DNA from: Aspidiotus rigidus
Taxonomy: Eukaryota; Arthropoda; Insecta; Hemiptera; Diaspididae
Length of the DNA: 64,000 nt
Assembly (NCBI GenBank): GCA_035079385.1
Contig: JAVHKY010000026.1
Location: 2,320,501-2,384,500 of the forward strand
Reading direction: 5' to 3'
The notes beneath the pieces were generated by a model. The model saw only the letters and a program-made list of their open reading frames with translations, was not told where the DNA came from and ran no database searches. Positions 12,053-23,690 of this stretch are shown one piece after another (the stretch's first letter is position 1; the number at the start of each line of letters is the position of its first letter). A program made the position numbers and the translations under genes.

Positions 12053-12163
12053 TATACTCCGTTCACGTTAAGAAAGGATAGAGAGTAGTACCTTGAGAAC
12101 GGAACGCTCCAGATAATTTCAATCTACCGTCTTTCTATCCTTTCTCAACGTGAACAGAGTATA
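12053..12163. repeat. Palindrome with ~32-bp arms
   Basis: TATACTCCGTTCACGTTAAG with the following AAAGGATAGAGA is repeated in inverse orientation at 12132-12163 with a few mismatches; the loop is about 45 bp. It resembles a small MITE, but no target duplication was assigned. Confidence 0.7.
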
Positions 12164-13530
12164 GTAAGTCATTTTGGATCGTGACGACACCAAGAATCGT
12201 AAATACCCTACGTGAACTTCCTTATTTTTCTAAAGGAAAATAGAACACTATGCCAAGGAGACGACGTAAGACAGTGACCTTTTTAATATTCTCATACGGT
12301 TAAAAATTCAGATGTGGTCGAAAACATTGTCTTTTTATTACAATTTACTCGAATATTTTCGCTCTTTTATGTTCTCTCGAGTGTTTCGCGTCCAAAGTCG
12401 ACAAATGCAATCCCTCGAGTACGTTAAGTTGGATACTTAACAAATATTCGAAAAATAATAATAATTCGTGCTCGCCGTCTCATGAAGGAAAAACAAATAA
12501 ATTATTGAATACAATGATCGCAGTACACCGATATGAAAAAGTCGTCGTGCATATGAAAAGAGATTCCACCAGTCAAATCTAGTTAGTTTGGGTGTTTCGG
12601 GACACGTTTATACATACAGGAATATTTTTATCAAAGTGGAGAAAGCTTATCGTCACTTTCATTGTTAATAAATTATTATATTTAATGTGCACCAACCCTT
12701 ATTTAAATTTGCTTTGCCTTTCGTTAATTAATGAATACGATCCTAAGAACAAAATATGTGGCTGCCCCAAAGATTTCAATCCACTTTCGGTTTATATTAT
12801 CGGGTAGTATTGCGCGAGGATTTCATTTTGATCGCCGCCGTCGACACCTGTCGAAAGGCAACAGAAGAGAGTCATCATATCAGTTAAGAAGTATGCGAGG
12901 CACGACAATTACGAACAATTCTTTTGAAATTCAATTTTTTTAAAACACGACGCGTCACTAATTAACAAAATTCTCCACATACTAGAGTTGAAAAAAAAAA
13001 AAAAAAAAAGGGGAACAATGAGAATAATTTTCTCACCTTGCATAAAATCGAAAATTCGATAATTCGTAATGCCTACCTAAAGTAGGCATTTATTTGTAGA
13101 CGTCCTGAAATCCCGCGCATCTATAAAAAAAAACCAGTTCAATGCCAGAAATCGTACTTTGAACATAATAAATGAAGATAAACGAAGAACATTTATATAC
13201 TTTGTAAAACGCTAAGCGATGAATCAACCGGGAGAAAAATTCCTTCGCAGGCACTTCAAAGCGACAAATTTCCGTAGCGCGTACTTTATATCTTTCTAAT
13301 TAGTTGATCGATTCGTATCTTTAAAACGAATAGATGACGACTAGTCGTCGGTCCGCGATTACAAGCGAGAAGTAGGTAACTTTTGAACAAATTGTAACAG
13401 AATGCATTAATTTATATATCGGTAACTGTTTAAGCTGGACGATGATTACAAAATGCGGTCTTGAAAAACACTAATTGTACAAAACTGTGACAAAAATAGA
13501 TTTTTGTTTCAGCAGCGAACCAATTCGCTA
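12164..13530. other. No gene seen; AT-rich unique DNA
   Basis: Contains an A18-type run near 12992 and a short hairpin TGCCTACCTAAAGTAGGCA at 13069-13087. No domain-bearing frame. Confidence 0.5.
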
Positions 13531-13533
13531 TTT

Positions 13534-13745
13534 CTTTTGTTGGGGGGTGGGGGGGGGGGCAGACTCGAAAAATTTTCTGAGTACAAGCGCGCCCGATTTT
13601 GATGATTTCATCATTTTTGAGAAAATGTGCAGAGACTTGAAATCTCTTTTGTTGGGGGGTATTCTCAAGGAATTTTCGCGAGCGCGTCTGACTATGATGA
13701 CGCCATCATTTTCGGGGAAATGTCAAGAGGCTTGTAACCATCGAG
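13534..13745. repeat. Two-copy tandem duplication (~112 bp)
   Basis: Both copies start CTTTTGTTGGGGGGT and continue through an AAATTTTC block, a GCGCG block and a GATGA..CATCATTTT block to a GAGACTTG or GAGGCTTG segment. The first copy spans about 13534-13645 and the second about 13646-13745. Divergence is moderate. The frame that runs through both has no known domain. Confidence 0.7.
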
Positions 13746-13799
13746 CTACAATTATATATGAAGAGGAACTTGAGAACGGGACTTTGGGATGACGTCATC

Positions 13800-14890
13800 A
13801 ACCTAACTCATCAGAAGAATTTTTCTAGGGTAGATCAAGCTCAAGAGAGAGCCTTCAAGAGTTACTTACTGTTCCGTATCGTACGACATGATAAATATTC
13901 CATCGTATGTACTGAGGTCAAGTACAGATAATTCAGATTGCTAAGCATATCATTATTCACTCTCACATTGCTGAAGCCACCCTGACATCAGCTTTCTTTT
14001 TCGAAGCATAAACTCGCTTTTTCATGTTCTCCTTCCACCAAGACTTTACAAAACAACTTCAATCAGTTTTGTACATCTCAGAAACATAGTACGTCTACTC
14101 GCTTAGAGGTAAAGAAAACAAGAAGTAGACAGGATGTTTTCCACGGGGCCGCGAGGCCTGTGGGTTCCCCGCTCCTATTTTTATTTTCATTTTTTTTTTA
14201 TTAATGAGCTTGGAACTGCACGTAGGATCATGGCTCAGGGTATACAAATAGGGACTAGAAGAAGGGATATGAATTAGATGGTGTGGTAAAGGCGAGTCAG
14301 AGGTCGTTCATCGTGCTGATATTTCTTTCATGATTGTTTGAAAAGGAGTTTGTGTTGCAGAGAGAGAGAGAAGGATGGACCGGATGTTTTTGAGAGCTAC
14401 AGAAGAGAAGAAATGTTGAACAGCTAATCATCAGCATCATGAAGGGGGTGAGAGACGTAGATGGATATTGGTGATTTTGTGAGGGATAAGGATGACTTTT
14501 CCTGAGCTTTTTTAATAGACCGGAACTTATTGGAGAGCAAAGAGAACCAAAAATCATGCCAGGAGGAGGGAGCAGTAATAGGGTTTGAGGTCGTACGGGA
14601 GGAAGGGATCAGTACGGAAGGTGAACAAAGTGCCCAAGGTCCACTGCATCATGTTCCTCGAGATGGTCATGTCTTGGTATCCGTAGGAAACAGAAGGAGG
14701 ATAAGGAAGAACTCAACCGGGATTTATCGGGTCTTGGATGGCAAGTAGGACAAATGAAGAGACGAGATGTCATCCTGAATCGAGACTGTATTCCAGTTCT
14801 GGCTCCTAACTCGAACTCGTGTATGCAGCAGAGAAGGTGGGAGATTTTGTTATCTGTTATTTGTATACAAATTCTACTTTTTTGGAAATT
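13800..14890. other. No recognised gene; contains a GGTTCCCCGCT element end at 14162
   Basis: A segment GTGGGTTCCCCGCTCC followed by a T-rich run lies at 14160-14200 and resembles the right end of the mosaic element at 18.06 kb. Overlapping frames of about 70-85 residues on both strands near 14300-14750 show no domain and may be chance. Confidence 0.4.
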
Positions 14891-14899
14891 CCAGTAAGA

Positions 14900-15468
14900 T
14901 CGAGACAGATGCCAGAGGTAAGGTTCAATTAAGGGAGATTGGATGAAAGAACAGGAAGTGAAGGCCTATGTTTGAGAGGAGTGCTTAGGTGGGATTGAAG
15001 CCACAAAAGAGGTAACTTCCACTCCATTTTTTTCAATTTTCAAGTAGTCCTCCACCTGGTATAGAGACTGGTGGTTCATGATATCGAGAAGTAACTCAAA
15101 TTTTTGAGAATGCGTATTAGTGGGGGAATTCGCGTAATTTTCGGATCGACTTCAGATATATTTTTCAGAAATCATTCGTCTCAATCGAGACGGATGTCAG
15201 AGGTAAGGTTTGACCAAGGGAGATTGGATGAAAGAACAGGAAGTGAGGGCCTATGTTTGAGGTGAGTGCTTAGGTGGGATTGAAGCTACAAAAGAGGTAA
15301 CTTCCACTCCATTTTTTTCAATTTTCAAGTAGTCTTCCACCTGGTATGGAGACTGATGGCTCATGATATCAAGAAGTAACTCAAATTTTTGAGAATGCGT
15401 ATTAGTGAAAAAGGAAGTCATGTAATTTTTGGATCGACTTCATGTATACTTTTCGAAAATCACTCGTC
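14900..15468. repeat. ~285-bp tandem duplication
   Basis: The block starting ATCGAGACAGATGCCAGAGG at 14900 is repeated from 15184 (ATCGAGACGGATGTCAGAGG) with about the same length and high similarity through to ATCACTCGTCTCAA near 15468. Two copies only. Not coding. Confidence 0.85.
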
Positions 15469-17030
15469 TCAAACTTTCTATATTATTTCCTGTGCGTAGC
15501 GTTCCAAACAGCGTTTTATTATTCAAGTATTATCTTACGTGATAAACTCATATTTTCCAGAAATTCGTGGATTTTGATGCTTTTATCAGCTTTAATAATC
15601 GTTAGATCGTTGTCTGTAATCATCCCCAGCGGTTCGTAACAATCTGAGTGAGTTCATATATTCGAAAAGTAAAAAGACGAACGCAGTATTCATACCTAAC
15701 TGTCAACTAGCGAATTCTAAACTGATCCGAATTCTTTAGTGGCGAAAATTCAAGGTTCATTATACTACACAGTGCAGTGGCTGGAGTAATCGGCATCTTT
15801 ATATTCGAAACTGCCGTCTTTGCTACGCCTTTGAGGCACGTTTTACAAATGATGACTAAGACTCAGATAACATCTCAATAATCGTCAATACCGTGCTCTA
15901 GGTAGACTATGCACGGTATGTTGCGGCGTCAAATTTCTTCCCTATTCACTCGTTCTTCTCCTTTTGGCTTATTGTTTCAGTCCTACTGGCTGTTATCTTT
16001 TTATTGCACTTGAAAAGCATACCATCGAAAAAAGAAAATAAAAGCGCATACCGATTGAAACCATAAGCCACGCTTCATACGCTTATAATGTACTCCGATT
16101 CCTTCTCCCTCTGAATAAAATGAAAACATTTTATACATCGCAGCTTCTTGCCGATCTTTTGATCCGCACGTCTATAAAACTAATTTCGCCGAGCAACCAG
16201 ACTGATGACGATATGAGTAATGACCCCCACGGTAACCGAGAATGTTGAGTTGGTCGAGGACTCTCCGTACACATCTTCGAGTACGAGTACACGTAAATTG
16301 TATTGTTCTTTCAACTTTGTGGTGGTTGGTTGCGGAGCTGTCAAACGGACACAATGCACTCAGAACATCCTCGGTAAAAATCTTATATCCATGTCTTCTG
16401 ACTATAAAATTACTTCCTAACGAAGTTTTGGACAATACGAAAGCGCTTCACCCTGCTATGTGTAGCGTACATTCCTTTGTCTTAAGTTGTCTGATGACAC
16501 GTTACCACCTAGACGACAAATATTCAGTTATGTAATATCAGATAGAGTCTGTACGAGTTGCACACGACGCGCTTTATTTTTCTCGTTCCGTCTATCATCG
16601 CGATGAAAGATCGAACAAAAACAAAAATGTATTGAGACGAAATTTAATAGTCATGAAAAGGAGTCTAAAAAATGATAGGATGCAGCGACGAAAGACGATG
16701 CATATAATTAAAATATTATCATATGTATTTCCATTTATAGGCGTTGGGTTTACTGGTCTTTCTGTAGAATTATATCTTCTTTAAATATTACACGTATAAA
16801 TAATACATGTATTGCTGGCGCGTGAGGCGTGAATAATTTTTGGAACGTGCCCTGAAATTGATTGAAAAAAAATTATCATCTTGTACATCCGAGTCAATTA
16901 TGTATTAATAATCTAAAATTTTTCGAGGTATTGGCGATAAGTGTGTAACCTAGGCCTAACCTTGGATTTTTCAATAGAAGTATGAAAATTGAAACGTTCC
17001 TGAGTTGACAGTTTTTATAGGTATGTTTTT
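15469..17030. other. No gene seen
   Basis: AT-rich DNA; overlapping short frames near 16170-16535 on both strands have no recognisable domain. Confidence 0.5.
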
Positions 17031-17034
17031 GTGA

Positions 17035-17136
17035 TAAACGAAAAAACGAATACTCTAAAGGTCTTACTCTCCCTTTAGAGTATTCGTTTTTTCGTTTATG
17101 ATGGATAGCCGTAACCTTAAGGAACGGATTCGTTTA
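17035..17136. repeat. Palindromic element, copy 1 (short-loop form)
   Basis: TAAACGAAAAAACGAATACT and its exact inverse form a hairpin at 17035-17098 around a 20-bp centre. An 38-bp tail (GATGGATAGCCGTAACCTTA and onward) follows. The same hairpin and tail occur in inverse orientation at 26732-26883, so this is a dispersed family. Confidence 0.85.
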
Positions 17137-17528
17137 ATTATGTTTTTGTGCTCTTGATTGAGACCCATGGCGACTCAGTCTTGTTTCAATAAACTTTATC
17201 AGTGAATGCGTAAGTTTTTGAAAATAGCACTTTGGTTTAAAATGACTCCTCGAAAAATTTCTCAATGTGTTGCCTTCTTTGATCAAATGAAATTTGTGCA
17301 TTTTCTCATCTTTTCATCAGTCTCTCGTCGCTGATTTGGATTCGATTCTTTCGGTTTTCATAAAACTCTTGAACGAAAAATTTTTGTGGACTACGACTTT
17401 TTATTCCCGATATCATCGACCCTACATGATTACCTTGTTTCTATTTTTATAAGCTCAAAATTTTGAATGTTTATCTCTTACTCCGTTGTCCTTGACTTTC
17501 CGTACATTCTTTCAGTACTTTTTTTTTT

Positions 17529-18077
17529 AGCGGGGAACCCGCTATCCATTTTGTTAGGAGATTACATCCTCAGAAAACGTCCGCGTCCGCAGGTTAGGTT
17601 AGGTTACGGGACTTAGAAGAATTTCGAGTCTCGAGCTATATATGAAAGGAGGGGGACTTAGAAGAATTTCGAGTCTCGAGCTATATATGATAGGAGGGGG
17701 ACTTGAAAGAATTTCAAGTCTCGAGCTATATATAATAGGGGGGGGGGGGGGCTTGGAAGAATTTTGACTTTCGAGCTACCCTCCGCCGTCCAACCAAAAA
17801 CTTAGAAAAATTTTGAGACTCGAGCTATATATGATAGGAGGGGGACTTAGAAGAATTTCGAGTCTTGAGCTATATATGATAGAAGGGGGACTTAGAAGAA
17901 TTTCGACTCTCGAGCTATATATGATAGAAGGGGGACTTAGAAGAATTTCGACTCTCGAGCTATATATGATAGGAGGGAATGTAGAATGATAATTTCGATT
18001 TGAATTATATGACAAGATTATCAACTCAGTTCCACACCACCTGAGAGGTCGAGTTAAGGAATTGCGGGTTCCCCGCT
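17529..18077. mobile_element. Inverted-end element carrying the 46-bp minisatellite
   Basis: AGCGGGGAACCCGC at 17529 and GCGGGTTCCCCGCT at 18064-18077 are exact inverse ends. Inside are about eight units of the CTCGAGCTATATATGATAGG/GGGGGACTTAGAAGAATTTC minisatellite in two blocks (17605-17770 and 17805-17980), separated by a piece GCCGTCCAACCAAAAACTTA that matches the subterminal part of the 7.9-kb element. A G13 run sits at 17738. A short insect-telomere-like run of TTAGG units lies at 17591-17606. No protein domain. Confidence 0.6.
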
Positions 18078-18099
18078 GCCATTGCAACTTCTGCAATGG

Positions 18100-18960
18100 C
18101 TTCTATTTTTTTTTTTTTTTTTTTGGGGGGGGAGGGGGGTCATTCTAACTTTGCATCGCGAAAATAAGATCACGAGATGATGATGTCCTAGGGATTTGGA
18201 AAATTTTAGACTGTCGCTACTTTGGGACCTTTATCCTGATCCTTCAATGTACTAGGCTGAACATTAGTATAGACGAACTAGACACTCAAAAAAGACAATC
18301 TTGGTAGAAAGCAGGAGTTTGTTGGAATGTGTCCTGATCGGTGTCAGAAACCACCGAAAAGAATCCCCACCCTCAAAGTGGATGGAAAAACTTTCTGTGG
18401 CACATTTTAGCCCCCCAAATTTCGTTTTTTGTCAATATCTCGAAAAATACGCATCACACGGAAAAATTTCAAGTTACAAAAATTATTCCACGTTGAATTT
18501 TTCATAAGACCAACTACTCTCCACTCAACTTTAGGCTAAAACCTTAGCCTAAAAGCTTTGCCGAATGAGCGCTATTTTCGAAAATTCCTTGTAAATCTCC
18601 ATATTTTCGTCGATAACTCGAAATTATCGACTTGTACAAAAAAATGTGTGGGTATAAAAAAGTTTCTTTGTAAATTTTATATAACGTGAACCATTTGCAC
18701 ATTAGCCTAGGCTCTAAATTCAGCCTATATATGCGCCTTAACTTGAAATAGGTCTACGTATTTCTTCCAAAAGGAATAGGTACGATAAATTCTATGACTA
18801 GAGATTATAAAGCTTCTTCTTTCTTGATGCTACGAGTGAAAAAAACAATTCCCCCTCCCCCCAGATATATTGACCAAAACTAAAAATAAACATCGTTGTA
18901 ACCATCATCAGTCAGAGGCTGACTCTTTGCCTTCCCGTTCATCGTTGACAGTTGTGGGTG
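18100..18960. other. No gene seen; T-run then G-run at 18104-18140
   Basis: Apart from the homopolymer tract, ordinary AT-rich sequence with short frames only. Confidence 0.45.
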
Positions 18961-18970
18961 CAGCATTTCA

Positions 18971-19268
18971 TTATGAAACGCTGAGACAGTTGGTGCATAG
19001 GCCCGAACATTTCAATCCTTGAAAAAAGAAGAAAACATGAAGTGGAAAACAATTAGATGCACCCTTACTTTATTTTCGATAAAAAAAAAGGTCGATAATT
19101 ACCGGCTTTATGGCAGCCACAAGTAGTTGAACAACCTTTTGCGCAATAGCAGGGGACTAAATTTAGGATATTGTCTGGGGCGGGTGGAGCAGTTGTTGGT
19201 ATCGCTGTGAGGAGTTCTTCTTCAATGCACCACCCATACTCCAAGTCTGACTGCAAGTGGCCTCTCCA
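18971..19268 (-). pseudogene. Two-exon cysteine-rich (CXC-like) protein fragment, C-terminus
   Basis: Exon A (19103 to about 19268) encodes WRGHLQSDLEYGW, then a PAPDNILNLV segment and C-Y-C-AKGC-STTCGC. Exon B (18971-19017) encodes LKCSGLCTNCLSVS and a stop. The 85-bp intron 19018-19102 has GTAATT at its donor and TTTTTTCAAG at its acceptor, and splicing restores the phase as KAG|LKCSGLC. This PAP....L..C.C..GC....C.C...GL.C...C..C pattern is a C-terminal module common in repetitive arthropod proteins of unknown function, thought to belong to mobile elements. An in-frame stop lies upstream and no other domain remains, so this is a remnant, although its last exon junction is intact. Confidence 0.65.
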
Positions 19269-19436
19269 TTTTTGTATTTGGTGCTACGCTCGGTAACTAT
19301 GATGGCGAACCGCCTCTGGAGTCAGTCGGGAGCTTTTGGACGCGCTTGCGATGAAACATTTATGTCGATGAGAGAATTTTTTCACGTGTGGGGATATTAA
19401 TTAGAAAAGAAAGCAAAGACGAGACTCTTCCCGTAA

Positions 19437-19550
19437 AGAATTTTATTTGAATATTTATTCAACGTTTCGGACAATCTGGTGGCCTCGTTTTGTCTTGACG
19501 AAGGCCACCAGATTGACCGAAACGTTGAATAAGTATTCAAATAAAATTCT
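19437..19550. repeat. Palindrome of two head-to-head ribozyme-like ends
   Basis: The arms 19437-19485 and 19502-19550 are inverse copies of 49 bp with one or two mismatches. Each arm, read outward, carries GGCCACCAGATTG.CCGAAACGTTGAATAA. In the plus-strand reading, TTGACGA (19495-19501) precedes a GG...CC hairpin and GAAACGTT (19519-19526), the order seen in hammerhead motifs. The first core base is T instead of C. The frame through it is not a gene. Confidence 0.65.
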
Positions 19551-21590
19551 GTGCAGAAAAATACTCTTCTTTTCTTTCTTTTCTAATTTATGTCGATAAT
19601 CATGAAAACATCTATCTATTGACTGATAACCTGAGAATGCAAATTCGTTTTTCAAATTTATCTGCAGAAATTTTTTAGTTTGTGATTTATTTTATAAAAT
19701 AAAAATCTACAATGGATGTTACAGTAATCAAATTCTAGTGAAAAATTTAATGAGATAATAATGTGCTAATTTTGAAAAAAAAATTTCAAAGGTATGGAAG
19801 AAAATTTTTTCATATTTATCGGATTTATGCATTGGGAAAGAAAAAATCTGATGTATTTCCATCCAAGGAATCTCCGTATTTTTCGGGAGCAGATGGTCTC
19901 TCCTATAATTCCACCTCGCATGTTTCGAGGCTAGTGAGGATGGCCCTCGAATAAAGATAAAATATCGATAATTGTTGTAGATTGAGGAGAGAGGGTGAGA
20001 TCATGATTTAAATTTCCGAAAGAAGACGTCTCACGCGTCATCCTGCTGAATTACTGTGCACAGAAACAGAGGAAAGGCTGAACGTACATGTATAAAAAAA
20101 GACTTCTGTACGCTTAAAATATTGACTTTAACGTCACCTTCCTGGATAGTTCTAATATGTATACTTTGATATTCGTAGGATTTGTCTAGTGTACAGCGAG
20201 CCATGAAGACCATAAATTTCAAAACAACAAGAAATAACCACAAAATATCCCTCATTAGGCGCACTACTAAGGAGAACGAGAGCAGTAAACGATTATTGAA
20301 TACGTTATAGAGCAGCCAAAATGATGTGACAGGGTTCGTAGACACATTATTAAAGATATTAGAAATTCAATATTATAGCTCCATTTTCGAAATCAAAGTA
20401 CTTTGTAACATTTATAGAGCTATAACCGTAATGGAAATAATTAAAGGAGTAAACCGGTAGGGTATCGAGGTGATTCAGTTTAGAGTTATCTTGATCTCAT
20501 TGTGGTGGTAAGTTTCTTAATCGATAGTGCTAATAGGTAATGTTTTTCGTTGGCGTGAACTCCCGCATTGAGAATTCATGATATGTTTACACTTTCTTCA
20601 CTAAGAGACGGAAAATGAATGAAAAAATAACACCAATATTATTATCATCAAATGTGACATAAATATTACTCTGTCTAATGTCGTATTTACCGATATTGCG
20701 TGTGGATTGGATTTCTGTCACTTTAAAGGAGTAAGAGCGTACTGAGTAAAGTTCTGGGAACAGGAGTCGATGAAAGTATTTTTTTTGATCGGAGATAAAT
20801 TTTTGTTAGAATACCTATTAGAAGAGAAAAGAGAGATCATGCTCAATGCCCGTATTAATGGTTACATATTAGACCTAATTAATTCGTGGTTCAAAGCGGC
20901 AAAATTTTCCAAGATACCATTTGAGTTAAACTCCGTCATTAGGATAATTCATGGGCGTTCCGAGTTATTAAAGGCCTATATATTTGTATGAAGAAGTTCA
21001 CGAGTACGTGAAATTATTTACTACCATCACTTAATCAATTTTAGCAAATCTAACGCGTGGCGTATAATCTTGAACATGATTTTATCTTACTTGTTTTGTT
21101 TGACATATTTATTGAAATGACGCTTAGACGCAATATTTCATGAGAAGTGCGTTAGTCTAGCCCATAAGGAAATTAGGCTACTAAGTATGAAAACAAGAAT
21201 GTCACGATTGCGATAAAATTGTTCTGATGTCTACTAGAAGAAATCCTTTTTTTCTAAACGAATAATCAATCGAGTAGGCACTCGTGAACTAAGTGGACTA
21301 GTGACTATTTTTTTAGCTCTACTTTATTCTAGGTTTTCATCATAACTAGAGGAATAACAATAAATTTACAATTTTTTTTTACCAAAGAATTGATAAGTAA
21401 TCAAATATTTCAAAAGCAGAGGCTGGTAAGGCAAAAAGAGAAACGTGGGTGAGGCGAGTATGGCCGATTTCAAGAGATAACAGGGTCAGAAGGTCGTGTT
21501 GAAGAAAGTCCGTTCATTTTTTAGGTTTACATTAGGAGTCGCTTGTATCGCTTATCTTCCATTGTGCAGTCGGTGCGGGTTGCGTGTGCA
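19551..21590. other. No gene seen
   Basis: About 2 kb of AT-rich DNA. Frames of up to about 100 residues show no domain. Confidence 0.5.
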
Positions 21591-21599
21591 TTAATTTTG

Positions 21600-22290
21600 T
21601 TTCCTCCAACACCGTCTTCATATTCCTATGCTCGGTCTTTCTCCTACCCAATATCGTCTATAGGTTTGGACTGAACTACAGCGTAGCTCTGCCACGGCCT
21701 ATTTCATTCGGTGTTCATCTTCTTCTTCATAGTCGCAAAAGCAGACACCTGGTTCTGTGCTTCTTGGAAAGTTAGCATGGTGGATACCAGGCTGCTAGAA
21801 ACAAGCGCTTCATCAACCCCAATCTCTTGCAGTAACAAGATAAGCCTGCCGCGCTTACACCTCCACGCCTCTCTCTCAAATAAGGTCATCCCGCCCTTGA
21901 TTGTACTGCAAAAATTTCTTATTCGACTTTCCCCAACTTTTCATGAAGGTACTTGTTGAAGCAGCCATGGCCATCTTACACCTACGTCAGGTGAAAGTTC
22001 AGCTAACCTTCTCGGTTCATACACCCCCGACCATCCAATTCCCTAGCTCACACTGTCAAGCAAGGAGCGCCCGACCTCCTGCTTGAACCGTAAAAGCCTC
22101 TTGATCGGTCGTTATATTCTTCTTCGTTTTGAACACCACCACTCTCTCCTCAGCAAGGAGCTCGATTGGTGATGAACGTACGAATACGCGAGACGCCTTT
22201 GTCGATACCGTTCGGTAGGCACTGACACCCCTCAGCGCGACTCTTCTTTGGCTTTTTTCCATCTCTCTCCTTCTGCGGACTGTCTTCATG
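21600..22290 (-). pseudogene. R1-like LINE C-terminal fragment
   Basis: Minus-strand peptides show QRRVALRGVSAYRTVST then SSPIELLAEERVVV in the first part (from 22289), followed by a frame-shifted second part containing TLFEREAWRCKRGR and SSLVSTMLTFQEAQNQV. The sequence ..QRR.ALR..SAYRTVS.....V....PIELL..ER is the well-known region downstream of the RT in R1-clade LINEs, and the later part corresponds to the ..HTLF.C..W...R segment with its cysteine partly lost. At least one frameshift and several stops. RT motifs are absent, so only the last part of the element is left. Confidence 0.75.
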
Positions 22291-23220
22291 GAGTAGAGTC
22301 ACACTTTCGAAGCAATACCAATCAAAGGAAGGTAAATATTGTGTAATAACAGAAAATACAGAAATTTCTCAAATGTTTAATTGACTTGTCTAGATGTAGG
22401 ATGATGGTGCAACTTCTTTGTACACGCAAGGTCGTAAGATCAAGTCTCACTGTGCACTTTTCGTCGATTTCACCCTTCGGTTTTTTTGTTTCCCCAAAAC
22501 CCAATGATTAAAAGACAAGTGTTGAATAACGTTGATAAAGATCTTCAAGTTCTCAGAAATTTGACAGTGCGATGAGCCGCATAGAGCTTCGATAGACTGA
22601 CTTATGACTCGGAAGCCTGGAAAGATATTCTGATTGTGAAGCAGGTAAATCCGCTGTAGATAAAATCAATTGATGGAGGAGTTAAAAGGCGGGAAGAGAG
22701 TCGTTGAACGTTACTCACAAGTAATTGAAGTCAGCACGATGATGAATGAGTTGGACAGGTATAGATGGCGTTCAGCTGACTGGAGTTTCTGAAACTTGAA
22801 CACGTTAAGAAACCGTGTATGTTCTCTTTTCGGAATACTGAATGATTTGGAAATCTTTACTTCGTAAGTTCTCATATACGGAAATCTGACTCAAGGTGAG
22901 ATTTTGAAATTAGTCTCGATCGTGTCAAAAATAGGTTCCAGCTATAAATTGACTATCCTCGGACGTAGTAAGTCCTACTTCCGGAGGTCATGCTGCGAAC
23001 AGACTAAGAAATAACCGCAGGAAGTGCGAAAGTCAGAAGTGGGTGAAACTTAAATCTAGATAAACACATTGAATAAAAGCTGTAGAGCTCGGAAGATAGA
23101 TGGAAGATCTGGAAATATCAATGAGAAAAACGAGAAGGAAAACGTCTCTTTCTACAGCCACGCGTACCTTGCTCTTAGTTTCACCCCCATGTTCATAAAG
23201 ACATGTATATGTCTTTGCGC
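22291..23220. other. No gene seen
   Basis: Short frames only, no repeat recognised. Confidence 0.5.
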
Positions 23221-23690
23221 TGGTGTCAGAAATAAATCCGCGTGACGGGAGATGACACTTTATGACGTCATCAATAACCTTGACCTATTTCAGGGTGTTC
23301 GATCTCTATTATTACCTAGTGCTACCTTCAGGGACTTGAAATGTCAACCTTCAGCCTCCATTATACTAGGGCTAATATACACCTAATTATTATAGGCCTC
23401 ATGCAGTATGCTAGGCTCATCCCAGGTCGTTACGTAGGTTTATACGAGTTCTAGGCTTGTCACGGTATATACCTAGTATAATGCAGGCTGAACCTTCTAC
23501 AGCAGCCTGAGCCCCGGAAAGCTAGCTTGCTTAATGTCCTTTACTGGACTATGAATAGGGACGAATGAGCAGAAGTAGCCTGGTATACAATTGATATATC
23601 GATACAATCAAGATCGGTATATTGGTTCTTTAGCGGACTTACACGAAGGGTGCCAGGGAACCTGTTTCATGGGTTATGAGAATCTGAAAA
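23221..23690. repeat. TGACGTCA/CTAGTATA dispersed repeat, copy 2, with element end
   Basis: ATGACGTCATCAA near 23262 is followed by CTAGTATA-type motifs from 23340 to 23490, and at 23651 by CCAGGGAACCTGTTTCATGG, a version of the mosaic-element end seen at 7.88 and 8.68 kb. This links the CTAGTATA repeat with the mosaic family. Confidence 0.55.

Noticed and set aside
13069..13087. Short hairpin read as a terminator or riboswitch
   Set aside because: The window is eukaryotic; a 7-8 bp hairpin alone has no support as a regulatory element.
17591..17606. Telomere-like TTAGG run
   Set aside because: Only about three units inside a transposon-like element; such short runs are common in insect genomes and do not mark a telomere.
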